A stretch of DNA of 64,000 nt. It comes from Adiantum capillus-veneris. Lineage: Eukaryota; Streptophyta; Polypodiopsida; Polypodiales; Pteridaceae. The translations under genes were made by a program, and so were the position numbers. The notes under the pieces are model-generated. The model was not told where the DNA came from. It did not search any database and was given only the letters and a program-made list of their open reading frames with translations. This document shows, in pieces, positions 22,521-34,003 of the stretch (position 1 is its first letter; each line of letters starts with the position of its first letter). Location of the stretch: positions 102,313,087 through 102,377,086 of the forward strand of contig CM043966.1 of the NCBI GenBank assembly GCA_014529385.2. Direction: 5' to 3'.

Positions 22521-22656
22521 CTCAAGCACCTTACCTCCCATGCATGGGAAGATTCTCAAGCACCTTCCTCATCAAGCATGAAAAGCACCCCAAGCACCTT
22601 AGTCAGCAAGCACGACAAGCCCCTTAGTCACCAAACATGACAAGCACCTCAAGCAC
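22521..22656 (+). repeat. CAAGCACCTTAGTCACC minisatellite (left part)
   Basis: Degenerate tandem copies built on CAAGCACCTTAGTCACCAAGCATGA, ending exactly at the TatB 5' LTR. The same repeat resumes after the TatB 3' LTR at 57479-57545, so TatB inserted inside the array. Confidence 0.75.
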
Positions 22657-24255
22657 TAATAGCCGTTTTTTGGCTCTCTGTAATTTCCATAGTGAGTTAC
22701 CTCACCCTACCACAATCATTTAAACACTATGTCTATTCTTACCTTTTCATTGTACATAGGCATGTGTGAGCTAGGGGACTTTCCCCATATCTTCTTAAAA
22801 CCCTCAGCTAACTAGTCACTGGGCTAGTTGAGCCAATATATATATATATATATATATATATTATGACCCATTTGTGTGTAAATATTTCATTATATATAGG
22901 GCCTAAATATAGGAAACTTTCATAATTATTTTGATATTTATTTAAATATTTCTACCTAGGTGTGCGTTACTTTCCTAAGTATGCTATGTACATTTACTCA
23001 CCATTACCATAATCTTTCTTACCTATGTATTCTATAAAAAATCATTTCATGCAAGCTTCTCTTATTTTTGGTGTGAATCCACTCCAAGGAAAAACCTCAA
23101 AAATATCTTCCACCACCATCAGTCACATTGCCTTTACTAAATTTCATCTTTCTACAAGTATTTCTTCTTACCTCTTGTAAATAAATATACATCAATAAAA
23201 ACAAATGAGGTCTCTCCTCATTTTATTCCCTATATTTATATATATATATATATATTATATAGCCCACACTATTCTAGATTCCATGAAAAGTTTATATATA
23301 CTAACCTATTTTTTTCCATCATATCCATATATTACATTTAGGCATAATCCACAACCATGCATATTTTGAAACCCCTAAGAATCAATTAGGTCATCCTCTA
23401 ATGCAAGGAGGGGCTCATCTTTGGATTCTTATGCAAATTCAACAAGAAGGGGGCCACTAAAGACTTTTTTGTGAAGCCAAATAGGCATTTTTGTGGGATT
23501 TGTTGTATCTCTCTCTACTCCGAATTTGAAGCATTGGTTAGAAGACAAAATATGGACCAAAATCTCAATAATCACATCAAAGAATTTCATAATTTTTGGA
23601 GCTACCACCGGTGAGGTATGATTTTTTGATTGGACCCCCATCTGCCCACTTTTCTCATAAGTAACCCATGGTCTTCTCTCACCTCCTTTCCTACTTACAC
23701 ACATACACTCTCTCATTCCTCTCCATCTCTTACTCAAACCTGCAACTTTTATGGCTTCTTTGTGCTTCTTCATCATTAACCTCCCCTCTTACTTCCATAG
23801 CTCTCATATGAGCTCTACATGTACATACACCATCTCTATGCCTCTCTCTATTACTTCCAAAGTACAATTCTATCTTACCCCTTATCTTTATACACAAAAT
23901 TCAGCATGTAAACCATGCTTAACCTCTGCAAATTGAGGGATCTCATCAACCGAATTGCCAATTTCATCGCAATAATCAACCTTGACGGCGGTGGCATAAA
24001 GAAGAGAGGAACAGGAAGAGGATTGATAGTCATTTTGAGAACCTGCACAAGTAACTCCAAAACTTCTTCAAGCTTCACCATCATAAGGATTTTCTCAATT
24101 CTTTCAATCATCGTACTTCAACCATCCACCCCATTCTACCCATTGTAAATATATCATTAAATTTCTAGTGATTAACACTAACCACTAACATACTAACACA
24201 AAATAGCCATTGACCTAGCCATAAAAGACACATCACCTCAAGACATGGGCATATT

Positions 24256-24257
<2 letters not shown>

Positions 24258-24298
<41 letters not shown>
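24258..24298. repeat. (CT)n tract inside TatB 5' LTR
   Basis: About 20 CT units, ~180 bp upstream of the LTR TATA box. The same tract occurs at the same relative place in two other LTR copies (56526-56578 and 37409-37455). Confidence 0.9.
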
Positions 24299-24300
<2 letters not shown>

Positions 24301-24475
24301 CTTAAAACTCTACTTTCACCTTATCTACCATCAATAATGATCTCTTCTGAGCCTAGATCCATGACTCAAGCAGACAAAGAAGGCCAACAATGTTTTGATA
24401 TTAAAAAAAAATCATAATCTTGATTTGTTAGCTTTTAAATTAGGATTTACAAATAATCTTAATGAGGGTCTCCAA

Positions 24476-24487
24476 CCTATAAATAGG
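24476..24487 (+). promoter_or_regulatory. TatB LTR TATA box
   Basis: CCTATAAATAGG, present in all three LTRs of this subfamily (also 56751-56762 plus, and about 37226-37237 minus). It probably directs element transcription. Confidence 0.6.
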
Positions 24488-25311
24488 CCCCTCTCTTTCT
24501 TGTAAAATAACTTCCTATATCTCACATAGCACCCCAACACTCTATGCGTGAGGGGAGACTTCGGCGTTGCAACCACTTTGTGAGTTTCACTTTTGGTGTG
24601 AGAGAAGCTTTCAAACTACACATTGCAAGTGAGAGAGCGTGAGCTCAAAAATCTCAAAACCACTATTGTATATGTCTCTCCATCATCAATAAATTGAGGT
24701 TTGGAGCATAAAAGACGTGATTCAACCTTCAAATCTTCATCCTTCCACTTGTGCCATACGGTTTGGTGAATTCAAGGTGACTTGTGTATTTTGAGTTTCT
24801 ATTGTTTGATCTTGCTTTAGAAAGTATTCTAGTGTGCTTTTGTTGCCAATTTTTTCCATTGTAAGAGGGTATTGTGGTGAGAGGTCTCCCACACCCTAAG
24901 ACAGTATGTGTGTGTTGGCAATGTTTAGCATTCACTAAGCATTGAGTTAGTTCTGTACAAGCTCTATGATAGCATCATAACGAGCCATCTCCATTTTCAA
25001 GTCACCAATAAGGTATTATGCAAGATCCATTCCTCTCTCTCTTACCTTTGCTATAACTTCTCTCTGGTCCATTTTGTGTGTGTCTTGGTGTGAGGTTTCT
25101 TGTGTGTGTTTTGTGGCGCATCTTCTTGGTTGTGCAAAAACCTCTCTTGCGTCCTAGTTCGCATACCATAACTAGGTGGTTCCCCTATCTTGTTTGGGTT
25201 TGTTGTTGTGTTGTGCTTGTGGTTGCCCCGGCCCCAATTGAGCAGCAGGAGAGCCTTGAGGGGTGTTTAGAGGTCGCCTCTCTTGTTGCCCGCCACAAAC
25301 CACCTCAATTT

Positions 25312-25328
25312 TGGTGCCCTTATGGAGG
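25312..25328 (+). other. TatB primer-binding site
   Basis: TGGTGCCCTTATGGAGG, four bases after the ...CCTCA end of the 5' LTR. It is homologous to the TatA site. Confidence 0.75.
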
Positions 25329-25383
25329 AGGGATTCTGTATTTTATGTGTAGGATCAACCTTTAGAATAGTCAAGTGGTTTGC

Positions 25384-25596
25384 ATGAATCACGAGAATTT
25401 GTATGATCCTTTCATTCCCATTGCAAGGAAAAAGGTGCACATAATTGTTAGTACTAAGTTGCAATTTCAACGAGTAATTCGTAGAATTTTGGGCCCTCTT
25501 AGGCTGGCCAAGATAAACGATTGAGTAAATCCTTTTGTTTTTCCTCTCATTAGGTACGAGCTTAGTTTGGATGTCTATAACTTTTTTTTGTGTTAA
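25384..25596 (+). pseudogene. TatB leader small ORF s1, one stop
   Basis: Copy of the 70-codon s1 ORF (start MNHENLYDPFIPIARKK), same length as the TatA copy, with a single TGA in the NAS-VNP region where TatA has TCA. The following residues keep the family pattern. Confidence 0.65.
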
Positions 25597-25617
25597 GCGT
25601 CAGGTCATACATAGACC

Positions 25618-25836
25618 ATGGATAATGGCCCAGGAATAGGGGTTTTCCCCTTCCATTTCACTCCAAACATTAGAATAAACGTTGTAATTAGTAGAAAGAT
25701 CCATTTTCAACAACGTATGGTGTTCATGTTTGGTGCTCAAAGAGTAGGAGCAATTCTTGCATCACCAAACCCTGTCATCCTGCCTCTTGTTGATTATCAT
25801 AGATCATTTGATGTGCATATTTTTATTTTATTGTAG
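25618..25836 (+). CDS. TatB leader small ORF s2 (72 aa)
   Basis: Intact 72-codon ORF, starting MDNGPGIGVFPFHF, with only a handful of substitutions against the TatA copy and no indel. It is intact although the adjacent gag has lost its start codon and is frameshifted, and the upstream s1 carries a stop. Position and orientation (PBS, s1, s2, gag) are the same as in TatA. Function unknown. Confidence 0.7.
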   Translation: MDNGPGIGVFPFHFTPNIRINVVISRKIHFQQRMVFMFGAQRVGAILASPNPVILPLVDYHRSFDVHIFILL

Positions 25837-25923
25837 AACAGATTGCAATTTAGAAAAAATTATTGTGTAAATCTTTTTAAGAAAAAAAAATAAAAAAACA
25901 TATGTCACTTTGAAATCAATTCA

Positions 25924-26563
25924 GTGGAAAGCCAACACCAAATGTCTGGATATCCTCTTTTCTTTGGAGAGCCTGGAGAGGATGCAAAAATGTTTTTAGC
26001 AAATTTCAAGATGTCTTGTTGTATCAAGAGGCTAGTAATTGATCAAGAATGTATAGAGATGTTTGAGGTGGTCCTTAGGAAAGATGCTAGCACTTGGTTT
26101 GACTCTTTGCCTGAGGAAGTTAAGGGGGACTACACAAAAGTTTTGAACCATTTCAAGAGATACTTCTTTCATCCCCAAAACACTCAAAAACTATGGCAAG
26201 ACATTGTTTCATAAGCAAAAAGATTAAGATGACTACTACTTGTACAAGCAAGAGTTTCTACTTCTTTGGACTTTATGGATACGAAATGTTGCTAACCCTA
26301 GTGATGGTGCATAATTTCTAAAGAAGGAGAGGTTCATAGCTGGACTCTTTCCTGATCTTAAGGTAAAGGTGGAGGCGGATGCACTTGCCACTTATGATGT
26401 CGTTGAAATTAGAGCTTCCAAGAAGTATAGGAAACTCAAGTGCCTAAGGGGAGAGGTTCCAATAGAAGGTCTTAGACCCAAAGGTAAGTCACAAGCATCA
26501 ACATCTAGAGAGATTCCTGAGGTAATGGCATAAGTGATTAAGAATTTAAATGAATCTTTAAGC
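25924..26563 (+). pseudogene. TatB gag, 5' part
   Basis: Same gag as TatA but the ATG has become GTG (25924), a 2-bp loss at about 26211 shifts the frame after QDIVS, and a TAA lies near 26311. It ends at 26563, where the C1 element is inserted. Homology resumes at 41452. Confidence 0.88.
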
Positions 26564-27052
26564 TGTTATGGAATTGATATCTTATTATTTATTGCAGCTG
26601 TGACAGGTGGAAAATGCTTGACCGAGCTAATCTATTGCAATAGGATATCATGTTTTATGTATATTTTATTATTCAAGTGCTCTTTATGAGCTTTCGCCAT
26701 TTATGACCGGCCGACCAGTTTGTACTCACTTTGACCATTCAAGAATCTATAAATTAAATATGTGCAAGAGGGAAATGGTCACTCTTGCACGGGGGGAGAT
26801 TGCACCCAGTGCTTACGTTGTTCTTCTCTCCCCTTCCCTCTTCTCTCTCGCCGTGCCGGCGTAGCACTCCGGTATAGGAGATGCGCCTACACGCGCTCTT
26901 TTATCGTCTCGCACTCTCAATCTCTCTCTTTGTTCGCGTATGGCTTCGATTCTGTGCTATGGGATTCGTCAGGTATGGGGATTTGCCGATTTATGTGTTA
27001 TATTCTGTTATCTTGGATGATTTGCAGGGCAGCCATGCATCCGTTTGTAGCA
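26564..27052 (+). repeat. C1 copia-type 5' LTR (489 bp)
   Basis: It starts TGTTATGGAATTGATAT and ends ...CCGTTTGTAGCA. It matches the 3' LTR at 40961-41451 with roughly 25 differences by eye (~5%). TAAGC is duplicated on both sides of the pair (26559-26563 and 41452-41456), inside TatB gag. Confidence 0.92.
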
Positions 27053-27053
27053 G

Positions 27054-27065
27054 TGGTATCAGAGC
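27054..27065 (+). other. C1 primer-binding site (tRNA-iMet)
   Basis: TGGTATCAGAGC, one base after the LTR end. This is the standard initiator-Met primer site of plant copia elements. Confidence 0.9.
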
Positions 27066-28429
27066 TTAGGCTATGCTCCAAGACAAATGATTACGATCGA
27101 CAAGCAGCAACTATGTATTTTCCTTTCTTGTGTTTGTAGATTCCATGAATTGCTTCACTTTGTACTGATTAATGTTGATTGTATGATATAATTAGTGAAT
27201 TTATGAAATTAAAATAGTGAATGTAATTGATATAATACTGGTACAGTGAGGAATCTAATGGTCGTGACTCTAATGCAACAAACCAATTCGAATTCATGCC
27301 TAACAGGACGGAAAAAAAAAACTATACTAATTTTATCATAAAACTTTAATTTTCTTTTCATAATTATTACACACATGATTCTGCTTCTTGCTAATGCATA
27401 GCAACTTGCTCGATAATGGCCTGGATCTCCATATCACATTCCTGTAATGGTCATATTATGTATCTACTAATGACATACACTGTAAGAAATAGGAGATGTG
27501 CCTTATATGTTAGACTCGTAGTATATATATAAGGCAAATTCGAGGTATAGGACATGGAAGAGGAAGAAGAAGCGAAATTTTACGTAGTAGGGACAATCCC
27601 AATAGACCTTGTAGACATGCTCAAAAAATCTCATAACTTTCGACCACTTCCTCGAGAAGGAAACAAAATAATCAAGACCATTGTACAAGGAGAACAACTA
27701 CGCAAATTTCCACCAGGTGGGAAAGCACCCTCGCTGTACACTTAAGCCAACTTTTTGTTTTATTTTCCACCCTCTATTGTAGAGCTGCAAGAATAGCGCC
27801 AGTAGAAGCCATCTGACCTACTCATTGTCACTACATTTGCAACTATAGTCTGCGCCGATAACGACACCCTTCAACACGTCACGATGCAAACTGCCTGTTG
27901 GGACACGTGGCGATTGACGACTGTAGATAATTGTTCTCTCTCTCTCTCTCGTCAGCTGGTGGCCCCCTAAGCCTCTCTTCCCGTGCATCAGCCGCTCGCA
28001 CATGCACATCGCCTACCTCTCTCATCTCTCACCAACCATGCAACCCCACACCCTTCTCGCTTTGCGGCGCTGATTAACATGCAGACTTGCAAGGGCATTC
28101 TGACACGAGCCAACCACTGCCCAACACACTCTCTCTCTCCTCTTCACACGCAGCCAAACTCAATCTCGTCCACTTATTTTTCTTCGTGGTCTGCAATATG
28201 GCATCCCCCAGCCACACAAACCGTTACCACCCTCAGGCAGAGGTGGCGACACATTCTGTAGTTATTCCTCTCTTTCTCCACTCCCTGTGGTTGTCGTTTA
28301 CAAACCCAATCACGAGTTGCCCACAGTCACGACCACCTATCGCTTCGTACGCATGCCGGCGTCCACACCCACACCACTAGCGACCAGTCTCTCTCTCCCT
28401 TCCTCGTCCACAGGCAGCTACACACCCAT

Positions 28430-28539
<110 letters not shown>

Positions 28540-28795
28540 GCTCGGCTGTGCCCAGTACGCCTTTTCTCTATGCTTTTCATGGTGCCGCTATTTATTATTA
28601 TTATTGTCACTTTTTGCCATTAATTGCGTGGATTTTCTTCACCAGCCATTCGATCGATCTCTCTCCCTCCCTCTATCTCTTGCATGGCAGTTCCAACCTG
28701 CTATCAATCACTGCCAACCACTAGAATTTTGAGCTCTATCTCGTTCACACACCCGCCACCCAAAAGAGGCCATCGTCCATTCCCCTCTGCAATCC

Positions 28796-28912
<117 letters not shown>

Positions 28913-30275
28913 TGCAAGCGACAGACCCGGACAAACCTCTGCAGCGGCAGACATTGCCAAAGCTCTTGACAAACCTTGGCGAAGCTCTTCAGCGACCGAC
29001 GCAATACTTTCTTAGGGTTGAGCAAGTCCTCGTATCCATGGCCATCAAGATTTTGTTGCATCTACTGTCGCCTTTGCTCAATGACCTCATCAATCCCCTG
29101 ACGGAGATCCTCCCCAACTCGCATCAATTTTTTGAAGGTGGTCGTGCGGCACCGCCCCCAGGCCAACAATCTATATTTGGAATTGCACCTCCACGTGATT
29201 CAACAGGCCCTCCTCTTCAATCTCTGCCAACAAGATGCAGGCGATGCGGAACACATGCATCTTCAAGGTGCTTGCTATGAACAACTGAACCCCATCCTTC
29301 CATATTGCCTCAAAGTGCTATCGTGTCATCCGCCTCGGTGGGTGTGCAATAGGATGTGATGACATTCCTCGTTAGAGCTCAAGCGGTGTCTCTATCATTC
29401 CTGTTTGAAAACCAAGCAAAAGTCATTGTCTTTTAAGGGGCTGTGCATTTCTCATTTCCAAGGTGGGTCCGGGGAAATATCCTCCACCAATGCTCGTGCG
29501 CCACCTTCCCAAGATGCCGCTAAGCGTTGTGACATCGTCAACCCGCATTACGTCATCGCCTATCTCAACCCACTCTTAGTTGTCTAAACATGGTCACATA
29601 TCGTGAATATGATTTGACAAAAGAGCAACTCGATGTAGGAATCAACTGTCTTTCTAGGGTAAAGAAAATATCATCGATGTGTCCTATCGACTTCTTTTTT
29701 TTCTTCTTTCCTACAATGCCTAGTGCCGGTCATCCTCTGGCATGGACAACGGTGGTGATGACGATTTTATTTATTTAGTCTCTTTTTATTGCACTTCATT
29801 TTTGTACCCAGATACTGTCGTAGATCCACAAGAGCTTCACACCATGGCCTTTTGAAGACTAGTAATATAACATTTTATTTCATTTCGCTCTTACCCTTTC
29901 CCCTCCCAGTATCGCCACATACAACGGCGAACATTGATGAACTTCTTAAGCAAGCAGTGCAATACTTTCTCTGTAAATGTCGAGCAATGATGATGAGATG
30001 ATGATTAACTCCATTGAGACTTTTCGTTTAAATCTTTCATCTTACTTTATTGAAATATACACACAAGGATTGTATCAGTTTGCTTTCATCCATAATTTTC
30101 GCACTTTGAAGACGGTTAATAAAACATTTCATCTCATTTTCTCCCTCTCTTTTCTCCCTCAACCAAACTGCGCACCCTACCTTTGTGTTCGATTACCCCC
30201 AACCTCGCAAGTCGATGACCTCTTGTTCTCCACACACACCCACTCATCAATTCCGATGATAATATGCATACACAT

Positions 30276-30840
30276 TGAGGCGGTCCGGGGCACGCAACAA
30301 GAGAGGCGACCTCTAAACACCCCTCAAGGCTCTCGTGCTGCTCAATTGGGGTTGGGGCGACCACAAGCACAACACAACAACAAACCCACAGCCAAACCCA
30401 AACAAGATAGGGGCACCACCTAGTTATGGTATGCGAACTAGGACGCAAGAGAGATTTTGGCACAACCAAGAAGATGCACCACACAACACACACAAACAAC
30501 CTCACACCAAGACACACACAAACTGGACCAGAGAGAGCTAGAGCAAAGGGAAGAGAGAGAGAAAAGGATCTTGCGTAATACCTTATTTGTGACTTGCAAA
30601 TGGAGATGGTTCGTTATGATGCTATCGTAGAACTTGTATAAACTCACTCAATGCTTAGTGATTGCTAAACATTGCCAAAACACACACACACTGTCTTAGG
30701 GTGTGGGAGACCTCTCACCACAATACCCTCTTACAATGGACACAAAACTGGCAATGAAAAACACACTAAAACACTTTCTAAAATCAAGATCAACCGATAA
30801 AAACTCAAATACACAAGTCACCTTGAATTCACCAAACCGT
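30276..30840 (-). repeat. Solo Tat-family LTR, 3' part
   Basis: Minus-strand LTR end (plus edge TGAGGCGGTCCGGGG), matching the last ~565 bp of the TatB LTR. It breaks at ...ACCAAACCGT where TatC begins. The rest of the same LTR is at 37072-39068. No Tat internal sequence abuts either outer end, so it is a solo LTR inside C1. The flanks (CACAT, ACACT) do not give a clean target duplication. Confidence 0.85.
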
Positions 30841-31696
30841 TGTCAGGAGTTTTTTGGAGCAAGGGATTGCGCATATGTACATACCCATGCATGGTGCATC
30901 AAATAAAGTACTGCCCATTTTCCAGAGGCAGGTGGGTACGTGGGGCCCACATGTGTACAGGTAGGACACCATGTACATAGTGCATCGATTTTCATCGTTA
31001 CTAGTACCATTGTGTTTTTCTACAATAAGGAGGAGTTGGTAGCGCGTAAAACTTCTCGAGGAAGCTATCCGCGGGCCGACGACGTGAGGTCAGCAAGTGC
31101 GTCAGATGGCATCTAGTGGCGTTAGGAGGCCGAATGGGGTCAATATTTGCACGTGGATGAGTACATACACAACGTGGGTGTTTGCTTGTGAGAATTATGC
31201 AGAAAGGTCATCATGAGGACCTTTTTTTGGGGCCACTTCACGTGGTGGCGAGATGCATTATTGGAAAAAAGCCAAGTGCCAGGTGTGCGAATGATGCAAA
31301 AAGGTGACAACTATGCACTGCGAGGTCAGTTTTTGGCCTGTTCGGGGTCCGTTTGAGGTCATCTAAAAGGCCAAGGGTGCCCAACTAATAAAGCTAAGTG
31401 TGGGAACTGAAAAAACAGAGAGAAGACCAGAAAAAAACGTGGAGAAGAGAGGAGGAACAGCCACAGGTGTGTTTTTTGAGTTTTTGGAGCCTGTTTTGGC
31501 CGTAAACTGCTCTCCTCACTCTTTTCTTGCTGTTTTTCTGTGTAAGTTCCTCCTATGAGCGAAGTTTCTGCTCCAGTTTGTGATTGTATCTGGCTTCTTT
31601 TACCCATATTGTGTGAGCTATTTGCCCCATTGGTGTTGGCCCAAGCTCAATTGTATCTAAACATCAAAAATTCTCCTCTTTTGAGCTGAGTTTTTT

Positions 31697-31735
<39 letters not shown>

Positions 31736-31910
31736 TATGTGGAGTGGGCAAGTGGATAGTCTCTATCCTCTCACTCCAGAGGTGTGTTCCCTGTCTCGGC
31801 CAGGTGTGTTGTGTAAGCCGAGTGGTGCCCCATAATGTGTGTGTGTATCTTCCCAAGAGTGTGTGTCGGGTCGTTATAGAGGCGCTGTGTGTGTTTTCAT
31901 CCCGCTCACA
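30841..31910 (+). repeat. TatC 5' LTR (1,070 bp)
   Basis: It starts TGTCAGGAG exactly at the break in the solo LTR and ends ...CCCGCTCACA just before a Tat-type PBS. There is no second copy to confirm it. It contains a (GT)n tract at 31699-31734. Confidence 0.65.
31699..31734. repeat. (GT)n microsatellite
   Basis: About 18 GT units within the TatC LTR. Confidence 0.95.
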
Positions 31911-31916
31911 TTCTTT

Positions 31917-31933
31917 TGGCGCCCCCACGGAGG
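31917..31933 (+). other. TatC primer-binding site
   Basis: TGGCGCCCCCACGGAGG, homologous to the TatA and TatB sites with few changes. Confidence 0.7.
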
Positions 31934-31977
31934 ATCTTCTTCGAGTACCTTCTGCTTCGAGCTTCAAGCTTCGGGAT

Positions 31978-32065
31978 TGCAGATTACAGGTTGCAGATTA
32001 CAGGTTACAGGTTACAGGTTACAGGGATAGGTACAGGTACAGGTGATTCACACAGGTACAGGTAG
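31978..32065 (+). repeat. ACAGGT(T) short tandem repeat in TatC leader
   Basis: Clustered copies of ACAGGTT, ACAGGT and the related GCAGATTACAGGTTGCAG over ~90 bp between PBS and gag. The rest of the leader (32066-32656) shows no other feature. Confidence 0.7.
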
Positions 32066-32656
32066 CTGGAGTACAGTGATATACTAGCAGTGATGTCACT
32101 TGCAGTTGTTGTGGGAATGCATCACTTGGCGCCTATTTGAGCGCATTGTCTGCTGGATTGTACGTTACTTGTGGAAACTGCCATTGTACGCCTTTGTGGA
32201 GCCATATATGGTTTTATTTGGCAGTCCCAGCCATTTCTGAGACTTGGTCTGGAAGATAGTCATTTCTGAGACTTGACTATACGCGATTTGCATTAGCTTT
32301 CGTGTGAGGGTCGATAGCGTGAAGTTTTTATTGAGCTAGGGGATTCTCAAATGTGGAGATCCTTTCGGTGATACAGGTAGCTGGAGCACCCTTTTCGTGA
32401 CCTTGCCATAGGCTATGTACTAGTGAGTCCTACTTGATGCTCGGGTTCTATTGTTGACAGTTTATGCGTACATAGACAGTCTATATTTTGGGTTCCTACT
32501 GCTCTACTTCTCGGGAAACTCTGTCGAAATTTTCCCAAGTTATGATGGCTGGTTTTTTGGTATTTTGAGCCATTTATGCTGTTATGCTGCTGAAATTTTG
32601 GCAAAATCAGAGGTTGAGTCAGGTGTGCCTTCTTGGGAGCTGCATGGTTGGCTTTA

Positions 32657-32875
32657 ATGGATGATCAAAATGGCCCTCAATTCACTCCATTTCATTTAAC
32701 TCAAAGAATTCAGATTAATGTTCATGTGTCCAGGAAGATCTTTTTCCAGCAACGCATAATCTTTATGTTTGGGCCAAGAAGATTGTGAGAGATCCTGGAA
32801 TGTCCTTTGCCTGTTGTAATTCCGATGATCAACTATGAAAACTCATTTGATGTGCATGTGTTTGTTCTCATCTAA
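32657..32875 (+). pseudogene. TatC leader small ORF (s2-like), one stop
   Basis: Reads MDDQNGPQFTPFHL, then SRKIFFQQRIIFMFG, one TGA, then PVVIPMINYENSFDV and VFVLI. Frame and length (72 sense codons plus stop, counting the internal TGA) match s2 of TatA and TatB exactly, although gag and pol differ strongly. Only one copy is present; no s1 was found upstream. Same sense orientation, 84 bp before gag. Confidence 0.7.
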
Positions 32876-32959
32876 AGCTGAGCTCCATTGAGGTTTCTCG
32901 GGATTGGGTAGTAAAAAGTTTTGGGTTCTTGCACGTGTGTTTGAAGGGGTTCTCTAGCC

Positions 32960-33982
32960 ATGGCTTTCTCTTATCCCGAGTTTCATGGAAGAAGTGATGA
33001 AGATGTGGAAGAATTTTTGGAAAAGATGGAGGTTGCATGCATTAGCAACCAGATTCATGACCCTACGCAAATGTTACGCCTTCTCCAAATTTGTTTGAAG
33101 AGTGATGCACGAGCTTGGTCCAAAGCATTTGAAGAGGAGTTGCGTATGGCTGATCCACCTATAAGATTGAGTTGGGACAATCTAAGGCATGGATTGGAAG
33201 TGGAGTTTGTGAAGATAGAAGACCCTGACAAAGTGTGGCAAGAAGTACAAGGTTTGGTGCAGAAGGAAGGTGAGCCAGTAGATGCGTACATACGTAAGTT
33301 TTCATTTGCATGGGAGAGAATGTGAAAGGCTTTAGCACCACAGGTACCCCCGCCTGACATGATGAAGAAGGACAGGTTCTTGGATGGTCTTTGGGAGAAT
33401 ATACGTTGGAGAGTGGAGCTAAAGAAGCCTAGGACATATGAAGATGCACTAGAGGTAGCAAGGAACAAAGAGTGGAAGCTGAGGAAAATGAGCCAATTAG
33501 GGGTGGAGTCTTTGCCCATGAGGTCTGAATTTCAGCCTATGGACTCTTTACAAGGTCGTATGTCAGGGGTTCATCATGAACCAGTGGTTCCTGTTACTAC
33601 TCAGGTTATGCCAGCAGTGGTCACTACAGCAGTGCAAGATGATGGGCTAAGGCAAGACATGAGGCAAATGGTAGATTTGATGAAGAATCTCAGCCTAAAC
33701 ATGCTAGGTCAAGTGGGAAATAATCGAGGTCGAGGGAGGTTTGCAAATCAGCCAGGAGGTGAAGAAAGACCTAGGAATGGTGTTGGACAAAGCAATGGTA
33801 GGTTTTGGAGGCAGACGCCCACCTGTTACAATTGTGGAGAGTTGGGTCACATCAGCCCGCAATGTGATAAGCCACCAAGGATGGGGGGAGACATGTATCC
33901 ATTGCCAAAACAGGTGCTAACTAGGTCGCATGATTATGGCATCGAAATTAAGGGAGATGAAGGAACCAGTGGATTAACCTAG
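32960..33982 (+). pseudogene. TatC gag with two stop codons
   Basis: Gag starts MAFSYPEFHGRSDEDVEEFL. The capsid region is about residues 15-140, and the zinc knuckle is CYNCGELGHISPQC (~290), a full C-x2-C-x4-H-x4-C. A TGA at 33323-33325 (after FAWERM) and a TAG at 33980-33982 interrupt one continuous frame that runs on into the protease and RT frames. Confidence 0.88.
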
Positions 33983-34003
33983 GAGGAAAAGGGAAAGACA
34001 AAA

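Larger units (their letters stand above)
22657..25307 (+). repeat. TatB 5' LTR
   Basis: Plus-strand LTR starting TAATAGCCG (TGA changed to TAA) and ending ...ACCACCTCA. Its first ~250 bp match the TatA LTR. The middle belongs to a different subfamily, shared with the LTRs at 54904-57478 and 37072-39068/30276-30840. It holds (AT)n tracts (22839-22861, about 23228-23254), a (CT)n tract (24258-24298) and a TATA box CCTATAAATAGG at 24476-24487. Confidence 0.88.

Noticed and set aside
22521-22656. Direct repeats considered as a CRISPR-like array
   Set aside because: Units are degenerate and directly adjacent without unique spacers, in a eukaryotic context. The six-copy motif at 40303-40537 has spacers, but they are irregular and there are no cas genes.
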